Shown here: positions 1-7,463 of the stretch, one piece after another
Layout of the letters: the number at the start of each line of letters is the position of its first letter
Position numbering within the stretch: the stretch's first letter is position 1
Notes under the pieces: model-generated
Seen by the model: only the letters and a program-made list of their open reading frames with translations
Told to the model about the DNA's origin: nothing
Database searches by the model: none
From: an uncultured Azospirillum sp.
GTDB lineage: Bacteria > Pseudomonadota > Alphaproteobacteria > Azospirillales > Azospirillaceae
Assembly: GCF_946480385.1 (NCBI RefSeq)
Contig: NZ_CAMLJP010000094.1
Span: 1-25,712 of the forward strand
DNA length: 25,712 nucleotides
Reading direction: 5' to 3'
Position numbers and translations under genes: made by a program

Positions 1-672
1 CATGAAGGACAGGGCGGCCAGCAGCCCGAGCAGCAGGGTCTTGCGGTCGGGCAGCACCAGTCCGCCGCCGCCGGCATTGCGATCGGGCAGGAAACGCCCC
101 TGCAGCAGCAGGAAGGGCACGAGCAGCCCGGCCGACACCAGCGCGGCCTGCGCAGCCGCCGGCATCAGCGGCAGCAGCAGACCGCCGAGGCCCGCGCCGG
201 CCAGCCCGCCCAGGCTCCACATCCCGTGCAGCGACGACATGATCGGCCGGCCGAGCCGCCGCTCCACCAGGGCGCCCTGCGCGTTCATGGCGACGTCCAT
301 GGTGCCGCCCGACGCGCCGAACAGCGCCAGCACGATGCACAGCGTCACCACATCCGGCACCAGCGCCGGCAGCGGCAGCAGCCCGGCGAACAGCAGGGCG
401 GTCACCCGCGTCACCGGCGCGCTGCCGACCCGCCCCAGCAGCGGGCCGCTGGCGATCATCGCCGTCAGGGCGCCGACGGCAAGGCACAGCAGCGCCGCCC
501 CCAGCACCGCCGGGCTGAGGTCCAGCCGGTTCTTCAGCAGCGGGATCTGGGTCGCCCAGACGCCGAAGACGGTGCCGTTCAGGAAAAAGGCGGCGACGGT
601 GGCCCAGCGCGCGGCGGACGCCTGTTCCATCATCCGCCCCGACACGCCCCGGATATCCTCTGCGCCCGTCAT
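1..672 (-). CDS. MFS transporter, YbjJ-like (partial, C-terminus outside window)
   Basis: The minus-strand frame from the ATG at 672 stays open to the window edge and gives the first 224 residues of a polytopic membrane protein. It has a short polar N-terminus followed by repeated hydrophobic segments (about residues 23-42, 54-75, 88-122 and 150-190), as expected for the first half of a 12-TM major facilitator. The stretch DVAMNAQG at about residue 125, followed by LHGMWSLGGLAGAG, is characteristic of the YbjJ/FucP-like branch of MFS. Substrates of that branch are poorly known, so no substrate is assigned. A GGAGCGGG stretch lies just upstream of the start. It lies 103 bp downstream of the TauE gene on the same strand, so the two may be co-transcribed. 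The family call is firm and the function is open. Confidence 0.85.
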   Translation of the reverse strand, partial: MTGAEDIRGVSGRMMEQASAARWATVAAFFLNGTVFGVWATQIPLLKNRLDLSPAVLGAALLCLAVGALTAMIASGPLLGRVGSAPVTRVTALLFAGLLPLPALVPDVVTLCIVLALFGASGGTMDVAMNAQGALVERRLGRPIMSSLHGMWSLGGLAGAGLGGLLLPLMPAAAQAALVSAGLLVPFLLLQGRFLPDRNAGGGGLVLPDRKTLLLGLLAALSFM

Positions 673-775
673 TGCCGTTCCCGCTCCAGTTGAACCGCCG
701 ACATGACGGCGCCATGCCGCGAATTCAAGCGGCGATGGGGGCAGGCGTGCCATGCTGGAGACCGGCGGGAACTCT

Positions 776-1642
776 TCAGTGCCGCCACATCCGGACGGCC
801 GACAGCAGCAGGATCGCCGCCAGCACCGGCAGCAGCAGCCACTCCGGCACCACGCCCAGCAGCAGCCCGCCAAGGAAGGCGCCGGCCAGCGACCCTGCCG
901 CCATCAGCAGGACGAAGCCGCGCTGCCGGACCAGCAGGGCCAGGCTGCGGTCGCGGGCGTAGCGGGAGAAGCCGACGATCATGGTCGGCAGGCTGATCGC
1001 CAGCGACAGGCTGCCCGCCAGCTTGACGTCGACCCCGAACAGCAGGACCAGCGTCGGGATCAGCAACTCGCCGCCAGCCACGCCCAGCAGGGAGGCGACG
1101 ACCCCGATGGCGAAGCCGGCCGCCGTCCCGGCAACGGTCAGCGCCGGCCCCTCCAGCAGCGGACCCGCCCCACCTGATAGGCCATGCCCGAACAGCAGGA
1201 CCGCGGCGATCAGCGCCAGCAGCGCGGCCATCACCCGCTGCAGCCGGGCCGCCTCCATCCGCATCGCCCATCCCGCGCCGATCCAGGCGCCCAGCAGGCT
1301 GCCGGCCAGCAGGTTGGCGACCACCGCGCCGTTGGCCAGGACGAGGCCGAGCGGCACCGTCCCGGCGCGCAACGGCAGGGCGGCGGCGACGACGACGAGG
1401 CTCATCGCCTTGTTCAGGATGACGGCGTCGAGCGCTTTGAGGCGGAAGGCGCCGATCAGCAGCGGCAGGCGGAACTCCGCCCCGCCCAGCCCGATCAGGC
1501 CGCCCAGCGTGCCGATGACCGCGCCGCAGGCGAAGGCGGCCAGCGCGCGCTGCCTGGAGAACGCAAAAGCCCCGGCGCGGGGGCCGGGGCTTTCTGGAGT
1601 CACGGAACCGGACCCGTCCTCAATGGGCGTTGTTGGTCGCAC
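776..1642 (-). CDS. TauE/SafE family sulfite exporter-like permease
   Basis: This frame of 288 residues encodes a protein with about seven or eight hydrophobic segments in two similar halves. Each half begins with a glycine-rich first helix (GGLIGLGGAEFRLP near residue 47 and GVVASLLGVAGGELLIP near residue 180). That repeat is typical of TauE/SafE (DUF81) permeases, which move sulfite, sulfoacetate or other organosulfur anions; the substrate here is unknown. The first membrane segment only starts at about residue 33. The start is uncertain: the ATG at 1642 overlaps the end of the NDUFA9-like gene by 23 bp, and a GTG at 1603 is an in-frame alternative. A strong hairpin-plus-T-run lies at 1565-1593, inside the proposed N-terminal coding region, and no ATG, GTG or TTG follows it before the first membrane segment. 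Confidence 0.82.
   Translation of the reverse strand: MRPTTPIEDGSGSVTPESPGPRAGAFAFSRQRALAAFACGAVIGTLGGLIGLGGAEFRLPLLIGAFRLKALDAVILNKAMSLVVVAAALPLRAGTVPLGLVLANGAVVANLLAGSLLGAWIGAGWAMRMEAARLQRVMAALLALIAAVLLFGHGLSGGAGPLLEGPALTVAGTAAGFAIGVVASLLGVAGGELLIPTLVLLFGVDVKLAGSLSLAISLPTMIVGFSRYARDRSLALLVRQRGFVLLMAAGSLAGAFLGGLLLGVVPEWLLLPVLAAILLLSAVRMWRH
1565..1593 (-). terminator. Intrinsic terminator of the NDUFA9-like gene, inside the 5' end of the TauE frame
   Basis: A perfect 11-bp inverted repeat (1566-1576 with 1583-1593) has a 6-nt loop. Read on the minus strand it is followed by TTTTGCGTT. It lies 27 bp past the stop codon of the NDUFA9-like gene (1620), as expected for its Rho-independent terminator. 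It also falls within the first ~26 codons of the TauE/SafE reading frame. Confidence 0.75.
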
Positions 1643-2591
1643 CGCTGTACTTGCCGCCGACGATGAAGCGCGACAGGTAGGTCGGCAGGATCACCTCGCA
1701 GGTCGCCAGCTCGGTGATGCCGAGATCCTTGAAGCCCAGCGCGGTTGGGGAAACGACGTTGTCCCGCTTCAGCAGCGCGACCTGATCGCGGGTCAGCGCC
1801 GGGGCCAGCAGCGGCACCTTCTCCAGGATGCCGCCCAGCGATTCGGCGAAGTTCCAGGGGATGGTCACCAGCGGACGGTGGCGCTGGATGTCCTTCTGCG
1901 TCAGTTCCAGCAGTTCGCGGAAGGTGTAGACGCGCGGGCCGCCCAGCTCATAGGTCTTGCCGCGGGCAGCGTCGGACGCCAGCGCGGCGACGACCGCGTC
2001 GGCCAGATCGCCGACATAGACCGGCTGGAACAGGGTCTTGCCGCCGCCGATCAGCGGCAGGACGGGGGCCTTCTGCGCCATCGCGGCGAACTTGTTGAAG
2101 AAATTGTCTTCCGGCCCGAAGACGATGCTGGGGCGCAGGATCGTCGCCGCCGGGAAGGCGGACAGCACCGCCTGCTCGCCGGCCGCCTTGGAGCGGGCAT
2201 AGACCGACGGCGAGGCGGCGTCGGCGCCGATGGCGGAGACATGGATCAGGCGGTTGACGCCGGCCGCGGCGGCCAGCCGGGCGATGCGCGACGCGGCGTC
2301 GACATGCACGCCCTGGAAGCTCTGGCTCCCGCGCTCGTACAGCACGCCCAGCAGGTTGATGGCGACGTCCGCCCCCTGCAGGGCGCGGGCGACCGACACG
2401 TCGTCGGTGCAGTCGGTGGCGAAGGGCACGATCTGGCCGACGGCGCCGGCCGTCTTCAGGAAGGTGGCCTTGCCCGGATTGCGGGTGGCGATGCGGATGA
2501 GGGCGCCCGACTTGGCGAGGCGCCGGATCAGGTGGCGGCCGATGAAGCCCGAACCGCCGAACACCGTGATAACCTGAGTGCGATAGGACAT
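1620..2591 (-). CDS. NAD(P)-binding protein, complex I NDUFA9-like (atypical SDR)
   Basis: The protein has 323 residues and starts at the ATG at 2591, directly before a classical Rossmann glycine motif (FGGSGFIG, residues 11-18). An SDR-type Tyr/Lys pair lies in VYARSKAAGE (Y131, K135). The sequence VFGPEDNFFNKFA in the middle and PVYVGDLADAV further on are typical of the NDUFA9-like atypical short-chain dehydrogenases, often annotated in bacteria as 'complex I NDUFA9 subunit family protein'. In mitochondria the homologue is an accessory subunit of NADH dehydrogenase that stabilises the matrix arm. The role in bacteria is less certain and could include quinone or redox metabolism. The frame extends upstream across the tRNA-Leu locus, but family similarity starts only at this ATG. 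A possible -10 (TATAAG on the minus strand, plus positions 2736-2741) lies about 145 bp upstream with no clear -35. A terminator follows the stop. Confidence 0.88.
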   Translation of the reverse strand: MSYRTQVITVFGGSGFIGRHLIRRLAKSGALIRIATRNPGKATFLKTAGAVGQIVPFATDCTDDVSVARALQGADVAINLLGVLYERGSQSFQGVHVDAASRIARLAAAAGVNRLIHVSAIGADAASPSVYARSKAAGEQAVLSAFPAATILRPSIVFGPEDNFFNKFAAMAQKAPVLPLIGGGKTLFQPVYVGDLADAVVAALASDAARGKTYELGGPRVYTFRELLELTQKDIQRHRPLVTIPWNFAESLGGILEKVPLLAPALTRDQVALLKRDNVVSPTALGFKDLGITELATCEVILPTYLSRFIVGGKYSGATNNAH

Positions 2592-2826
2592 CGACCGTCT
2601 CCCGTGTCGTTGCGCGCCAAATCCAGGGGGGAACCGGGGTTTCCGCGCGGCGGCCTTTCCATGGTCCGCCTCGCGCCCCCCCCGCGCGTCGTCCGACTGT
2701 GTGTCGCCTGGATGACTGCTGGAACTGCGGGCATGCTTATAGCGAATGGACCGCCGCCAAGCCAGGGGCTGCATCGCCGCGCCGGGTGCCGTGCGACAAA
2801 AAAATGAAGGGGTCGAAAAAAAGCTG

Positions 2827-2855
2827 TTGACGCCCCCCGGCCGGATCATTAAACA
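2827..2855 (+). promoter_or_regulatory. Probable sigma-70 promoter of tRNA-Leu
   Basis: TTGACG at 2827-2832 and a weak -10 (TAAACA, 2850-2855) are separated by 17 bp. The -10 ends 23 bp before the mature tRNA 5' end, a normal distance for a tRNA leader. The -35 is strong and the -10 matches consensus only partly. Confidence 0.55.
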
Positions 2856-2878
2856 ACCGCCCACACACCGAGCACCGA

Positions 2879-2965
2879 GCCCAGGTGGCGGAATTGGTAG
2901 ACGCGCAGGTTTCAGGTACCTGTGGCAGAAATGTCGTGGAAGTTCGAGTCTTCTCCTGGGCACCA
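2879..2965 (+). tRNA. tRNA-Leu (anticodon CAG)
   Basis: An 87-nt class II tRNA can be folded by eye. The acceptor stem GCCCAGG (2879-2885) pairs perfectly with CCTGGGC (2955-2961), followed by discriminator A and an encoded CCA (2963-2965). The anticodon arm CAGGT/ACCTG encloses the loop TTCAGGT, giving anticodon CAG, which reads CUG, a very common leucine codon in such GC-rich genomes. The variable arm is long, as expected for leucine, and TTCGAGT forms the T loop. Confidence 0.96.
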
Positions 2966-3086
2966 TTTCTTTCTACCCGGCTGCGCCGCATGCACAGCTC
3001 CTTCGATCGAGAAGGGGATAGTGCAGAGCGGCGTTCGTCGTTTCTAGGGTCCATGGCCGGGGGCCTGACCACCCCGGGACGCGACC

Positions 3087-3713
3087 ATGCCCATCGACCT
3101 TCATGACGGTGACCTCCCCGACGGCCTCGACCTCGCCGCCGGCGCCCGCGACAACTGCGTGGCCATCGATACCGAGACCATGGGGCTGAATCCCCACCGC
3201 GACCGCCTTTGCCTCGTGCAGCTGTCGGCCGGTGACGGCGCCGTCCATCTGGTCCAGTTCCGCCCCGGCCAGTACGAGGCGCCGAACCTGAAGCGTCTGC
3301 TGACCAACCCCGGCGTGACCAAGCTGTTCCACTTCGCCCGCTTCGACGTGGCGGTGATGAAGGCCTATCTCGACGTCAGCTGCCAGCCGGTCTATTGCAC
3401 CAAGGTGGCCTCGAAGCTGGTCCGCACCTTCACCGACCGCCATGGCCTGAAGGACCTGTGCAAGGACCTGCTGGGCGTCGAAATCTCCAAGCAGCAGCAG
3501 TCCTCCGACTGGGGGGCGCCCGAGCTGACCACCGACCAGATGAAGTATGCGGCCTCGGACGTGCTGCACCTGCATGACCTGAAGGCGAAGCTGGACGTCA
3601 TGCTGGCGCGCGAGGGACGCACCCATCTGGCGCAGGCCTGCTTCGACTTCCTGCCCGCCCGCGGCGAGCTGGACCTCGGCGGCTGGGAAACCCCGGACAT
3701 TCTGGCGCACTGA
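3087..3713 (+). CDS. nrnC: NanoRNase C / short RNase D-like 3'-5' exoribonuclease (DEDDy)
   Basis: The protein has 208 residues and is a single DEDDy exonuclease domain without the HRDC domains of E. coli RNase D (about 375 residues). The catalytic residues are visible: D28 and E30 in AIDTETMGL, D87 in FHFARFD, and Y154 with D158 in YAASD. Length and sequence (DTET.GL.PHRDRLC.VQLS, CTKIASKL-like and SKQQQSSDW stretches) match the alphaproteobacterial NrnC family described in Bartonella and Brucella. That family degrades nanoRNAs and linear dinucleotides such as pGpG as a ring-shaped octamer, doing the job of Orn. It is therefore probably the end-step enzyme of RNA and cyclic-di-GMP turnover rather than a tRNA-processing RNase D. 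It stands alone, 121 bp after tRNA-Leu, and is followed by hairpins. Confidence 0.93.
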   Translation: MPIDLHDGDLPDGLDLAAGARDNCVAIDTETMGLNPHRDRLCLVQLSAGDGAVHLVQFRPGQYEAPNLKRLLTNPGVTKLFHFARFDVAVMKAYLDVSCQPVYCTKVASKLVRTFTDRHGLKDLCKDLLGVEISKQQQSSDWGAPELTTDQMKYAASDVLHLHDLKAKLDVMLAREGRTHLAQACFDFLPARGELDLGGWETPDILAH

Positions 3714-3728
3714 CACTTGCGGTAAACG

Positions 3729-3751
3729 CCCTCTCCCGCCACGGGAGAGGG
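3729..3751 (+). repeat. Perfect hairpin CCCTCTCCC-N5-GGGAGAGGG after nrnC
   Basis: A 9-bp perfect inverted repeat (3729-3737 with 3743-3751) sits 16 bp past the nrnC stop. There is no T-run, so it looks more like an intergenic palindromic element or mRNA 3' stabiliser than a canonical Rho-independent terminator. A related shorter palindrome occurs at about 16911-16924. Confidence 0.6.
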
Positions 3752-3831
3752 GCTGGCATGCGGCCGACCGCCCCACCCCCTGACCGGCCGTGGATTTGAC
3801 CCGGCGTCCGCCGGGGGGCATACTGCACGCC

Positions 3832-3861
3832 GCGCCTGCCGGGAGTCCTCCGGGCAGGCGC
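3832..3861 (+). terminator. Hairpin with T-rich tail, possible nrnC terminator
   Basis: GCGCCTGCC (3832-3840) pairs with GGCAGGCGC (3853-3861) around a 12-nt loop, and the following sequence is CCGTGTTTGTAAA. The stem is strong but the T-run is interrupted. It lies about 120 bp after nrnC and 63 bp before kdsD. Confidence 0.4.
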
Positions 3862-3902
3862 CGTGTTTGTAAATGGCCCGTTGCGGGGCCCGTGGTGTGA
3901 AC

Positions 3903-3922
3903 GGCCCGCGGACGGGCCTTTT
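3903..3922 (+). terminator. Hairpin plus TTTT directly before the kdsD start
   Basis: GGCCCG (3903-3908) and CGGGCC (3913-3918) enclose CGGA and are followed by TTTT. The element ends 2 bp before the kdsD ATG, so it would terminate or attenuate transcripts entering the operon from upstream. ACGGGCC (3912-3918) can also pair with either of two upstream GGCCCGT copies (3875-3881 and 3887-3893), so alternative structures are possible. Confidence 0.5.
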
Positions 3923-3924
3923 GA

Positions 3925-4965
3925 ATGGAAGGCATGACAGCCTTGACCAGCGTTATCACCTCCAGCCTGACCGGCAGCCTGACCGACAGCTCCACCGCTT
4001 CGACGGAAGTGGAGAACCGGGATCTCGCCTGCGCCACCCGCGTCCTGCGGACCGAGGCCGATGCGCTGGTCGCGCTGGCCGGCAGCCTCGACGGGGAGTT
4101 CCTGCGGGCGCTCGACATCCTCCAGGGCATCGAAGGCCGCGTCGTCGTCACCGGCATGGGCAAGTCGGGACATGTCGCCCGCAAGATCGCCGCGACCATG
4201 GCCTCCACCGGCACGCCGGCCCTCTTCGTCCATCCGGGCGAGGCGAGCCATGGCGACCTCGGCATGATCGCCCGCATCGACGCGGTGGTGGCGCTGTCCA
4301 ACTCCGGCGAGACGCATGAGCTGGCGGACATCATCGCCTACACCCGCCGCTTCGGCATTCCGCTGATCGGCATGACGCGGCGCGCCGCCTCCTCGCTGGC
4401 CGAACAGTCGGACGTGGCACTGGTGGTCCCGCCGGAGCCGGAAGCCTGCCCACTGGGTCTGGCGCCCACCACCTCCACCACCATGATGCTGGCGCTGGGC
4501 GACGCGCTGGCGGTGGCTCTGCTGGAGCGGCGCGGCTTCTCCGCCGCCGATTTCCGCGAGTTCCACCCCGGCGGCCAGTTGGGCCGCGCATTGCTGAAGG
4601 TCACCGACATCATGCACAAGGGCGATGATTTGCCCCTGTGCCGCCTTGACTCGCCGCTGTCCGAGGTCATCTTCGAGATGACGGCCAAGCGGCTGGGCTG
4701 CGTCGGGGTGACCGACGAAGCCGGGGCGCTGGTCGGGATCATCACCGACGGCGACGTGCGCCGTCATCTGACGCCGGAGCTTCTGGCGGAACGCGCGGAC
4801 AGCATCATGTCGCCGCGGCCCAAGACCATCCGCCCGAAGGCGTTGATCGTCGAGGCGCTGCGCGAGATGAACGAAAAGAAGATCACCACCCTGTTCGTGA
4901 TCGAGGCAGACCGGCCGCTCGGCATCGTGCATATCCACGATGTCCTGCGCGCCGGTGCCGCCTGA
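3925..4965 (+). CDS. kdsD: Arabinose-5-phosphate isomerase (KpsF/GutQ family)
   Basis: The protein has 346 residues, an N-terminal SIS domain and two C-terminal CBS domains, which is the standard KdsD/KpsF/GutQ architecture. It interconverts D-ribulose 5-phosphate and D-arabinose 5-phosphate, the first committed step toward Kdo in the LPS inner core. Visible motifs are GMGKSG (77-82), SNSGET (125-130) and FHPGGQLGR (213-221); the CBS pair runs from about 229 to the end. About 30 Ser/Thr-rich residues precede the SIS domain. The start is unsure because the ATG at 3925 abuts a terminator-like hairpin. The ATG at 3934 has GGAAGG immediately before it, rather too close. The position at the head of the lptCAB genes fits an LPS synthesis and export operon. 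Confidence 0.95.
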   Translation: MEGMTALTSVITSSLTGSLTDSSTASTEVENRDLACATRVLRTEADALVALAGSLDGEFLRALDILQGIEGRVVVTGMGKSGHVARKIAATMASTGTPALFVHPGEASHGDLGMIARIDAVVALSNSGETHELADIIAYTRRFGIPLIGMTRRAASSLAEQSDVALVVPPEPEACPLGLAPTTSTTMMLALGDALAVALLERRGFSAADFREFHPGGQLGRALLKVTDIMHKGDDLPLCRLDSPLSEVIFEMTAKRLGCVGVTDEAGALVGIITDGDVRRHLTPELLAERADSIMSPRPKTIRPKALIVEALREMNEKKITTLFVIEADRPLGIVHIHDVLRAGAA

Positions 4966-5017
4966 CGCCGTTCCCGCCCATCATGGAAGCCAAGCGCCGA
5001 GCCGGAGGGACGAAGAG

Positions 5018-5767
5018 TTGAGCCTGGACGACCTGCGCAGCCCCGACCGTACAGCAGCCGGCCGCACCGCACCCGCACCGACCGTCGGCGGGCAGGGCGG
5101 GGCCAAGACGGCCCCGCTCCACGCCCCGGCGGAGTCGCCGGCGATTCTGCGGGCGCACCGGCGGCGCGACACCCGTCCGGTCAGCCGCGTCTACAGCCGC
5201 TTCGTCTCGGCCATGAAGTTCGTGCTGCCGGCGGCGGCGCTGGCGATGGTGGCGCTGCTGGCCGCCTGGCCGTCGCTGAACAGCCCGCCGACCCCGCGCG
5301 TCTCCGCCGACGCCGGGCAGAGCGAGATGCTGAAGCCGCGCTATTTCAGCCTGGACGAACACAACCAGCCCTTCTCGCTGGTGGCGGCCAAGGCCGACAA
5401 GTCGGCCGACCAGCCCGACATCGTCCTGCTCGACGGCCCGCAGGCGGAGATGACCGAGAACACCGGCACCTGGGTGACGATGCGTTCCGACAAGGGCTGG
5501 TACAATCAGGTCACCGGCATCCTGCTGATGCGCGGCAACGTCCATGTCCTGCGCGACGACGGCAACGAGTTCACCACCAGCGAGGCCGAGGCTGACATCC
5601 GCAAGGGCAATGCCTGGGGCGAGCAGGCGGTGACCGGCCAGGGTCCGCAGGGCGAGATCAACGCCAAGGGCTTCCGCATGACGGACCGCGGCAAGAACGT
5701 CGTCTTCCTCAACCAGTCGAAGGCCGAGGTCCAGGCCGCCGAGCGCCCCGGGAGCAAGAAGCCGTGA
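5018..5767 (+). CDS. lptC: LPS export ABC transporter periplasmic protein LptC
   Basis: I place the start at the TTG at 5018, because GGAGG at 5004-5008 is well spaced before it. An in-frame ATG at 4940 would overlap kdsD by 26 bp and add 26 residues. The resulting ~249-residue protein has a Pro/Ala-rich cytoplasmic N-terminus of about 60 residues and one membrane helix (around FVLPAAALAMVALLAAW). A periplasmic beta-jellyroll of the LptC family follows, including PQAEMTENTGTWVTM and GNVHVLRDDGNEFTT. LptC is anchored in the inner membrane and passes LPS from LptB2FG to LptA. The N-terminal extension is longer than in E. coli LptC (191 residues in all). The stop overlaps the GTG start of lptA by 4 bp, implying coupled translation. 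Confidence 0.9.
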   Translation: MSLDDLRSPDRTAAGRTAPAPTVGGQGGAKTAPLHAPAESPAILRAHRRRDTRPVSRVYSRFVSAMKFVLPAAALAMVALLAAWPSLNSPPTPRVSADAGQSEMLKPRYFSLDEHNQPFSLVAAKADKSADQPDIVLLDGPQAEMTENTGTWVTMRSDKGWYNQVTGILLMRGNVHVLRDDGNEFTTSEAEADIRKGNAWGEQAVTGQGPQGEINAKGFRMTDRGKNVVFLNQSKAEVQAAERPGSKKP

Positions 5768-6638
5768 CGTCCAAACGGTCGCCATTCCGTACCGTACTGA
5801 CCCTGTCGGCCATCCTGGCCGGCGGGTTTTTCTCTTTTGCGTCTCCAGCCTTCGCCCAGGGGCTGCCCGGCATGGGCGGCAAGCAGCCGGTGGAGATCAA
5901 CGCCGATCAGGCGATCGAATGGCACCAGGACGTCCGCGCCTATGTGGCGCGCGGCAATGCGTCGGCCAAGCGCAACGACTCGACCGTCTTCGCCGACGTG
6001 CTGACCGCCTATTACCGCGAGGTGCCCGGCAAGGGGAACGAGGTGTTCCAGCTGGTGGCCGACGGCAATGTCCGCATCGTCAGCCCGACCCAGCAGGTGT
6101 TCGGCGACCATGGCGTCTATGACGTCGACAAGCAGGTGGCCGTCGTCACCGGCAAGGACCTGAAGCTGGTCACCACCAAGGATGTGGTCACCGCCCGCGA
6201 CAGCCTGGAATATTACGAGGCGCAGGACCTGACCGTGGCGCGCGGCGACGCCGTTGCGGTGCGCGGCAACGACCGGCTGCGTGCCGACGTGCTGATCGGC
6301 CGGCTGAAGAAGATGCCGGACGGCACCACCCAGATGGAGCGGATCGACGGGTCCGGCAACGTCGTCGTCACCACCCCCACCGACGTGGCGCTGGCCGACA
6401 AGCTGGTCTATTCCGTCGCCGACAACGTCGCGGTGCTGATGGGCAACGTCAAGATCACCCGCGGCGACAACCAGCTGAACGGCGAAGCCGCCGAGATGAA
6501 CATGAACACCAAGATCAACCGCGTCATCGCCGGCCGCGATGCCGGCGGCCGGGTCAGCGGCCTGCTGATTCCCGGCGAGAAGAATGAGGGCGGCAAGACC
6601 GGCGCCGATAAGACCGGCGCCGCCGCGGGCAAGAAGCC

Positions 6639-6642
<4 letters not shown>
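5764..6642 (+). CDS. lptA: LPS transport periplasmic protein LptA (OstA-like)
   Basis: The protein has 292 residues and starts at a GTG that overlaps the lptC stop in GTGA, with GGGAGC upstream. It carries a clear signal peptide: basic residues at 4-9, a hydrophobic core at about 11-27, and a probable cleavage after A31 in AFAQG. The mature part contains the LptA/OstA beta-jellyroll repeats (VEINADQAIEWHQD, ARGNASAKR, and later GNVKITRGDNQLNGEAAEMN). LptA oligomers form the periplasmic bridge carrying LPS from LptC to LptD. It is longer than E. coli LptA (185 residues), and the extra length includes a Gly/Lys-rich tail. The stop overlaps the start of lptB by 4 bp. Confidence 0.92.
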
Positions 6643-7430
<788 letters not shown>

Positions 7431-7463
7431 CCCTCCGTTCCCACTGGTCCCGGTTCCACAGCC

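Noticed and set aside
2592..2966. N-terminal extension of the NDUFA9-like protein
   Set aside because: It would run through tRNA-Leu on the opposite strand and has no family similarity. The Rossmann motif starts 10 residues after the ATG at 2591.
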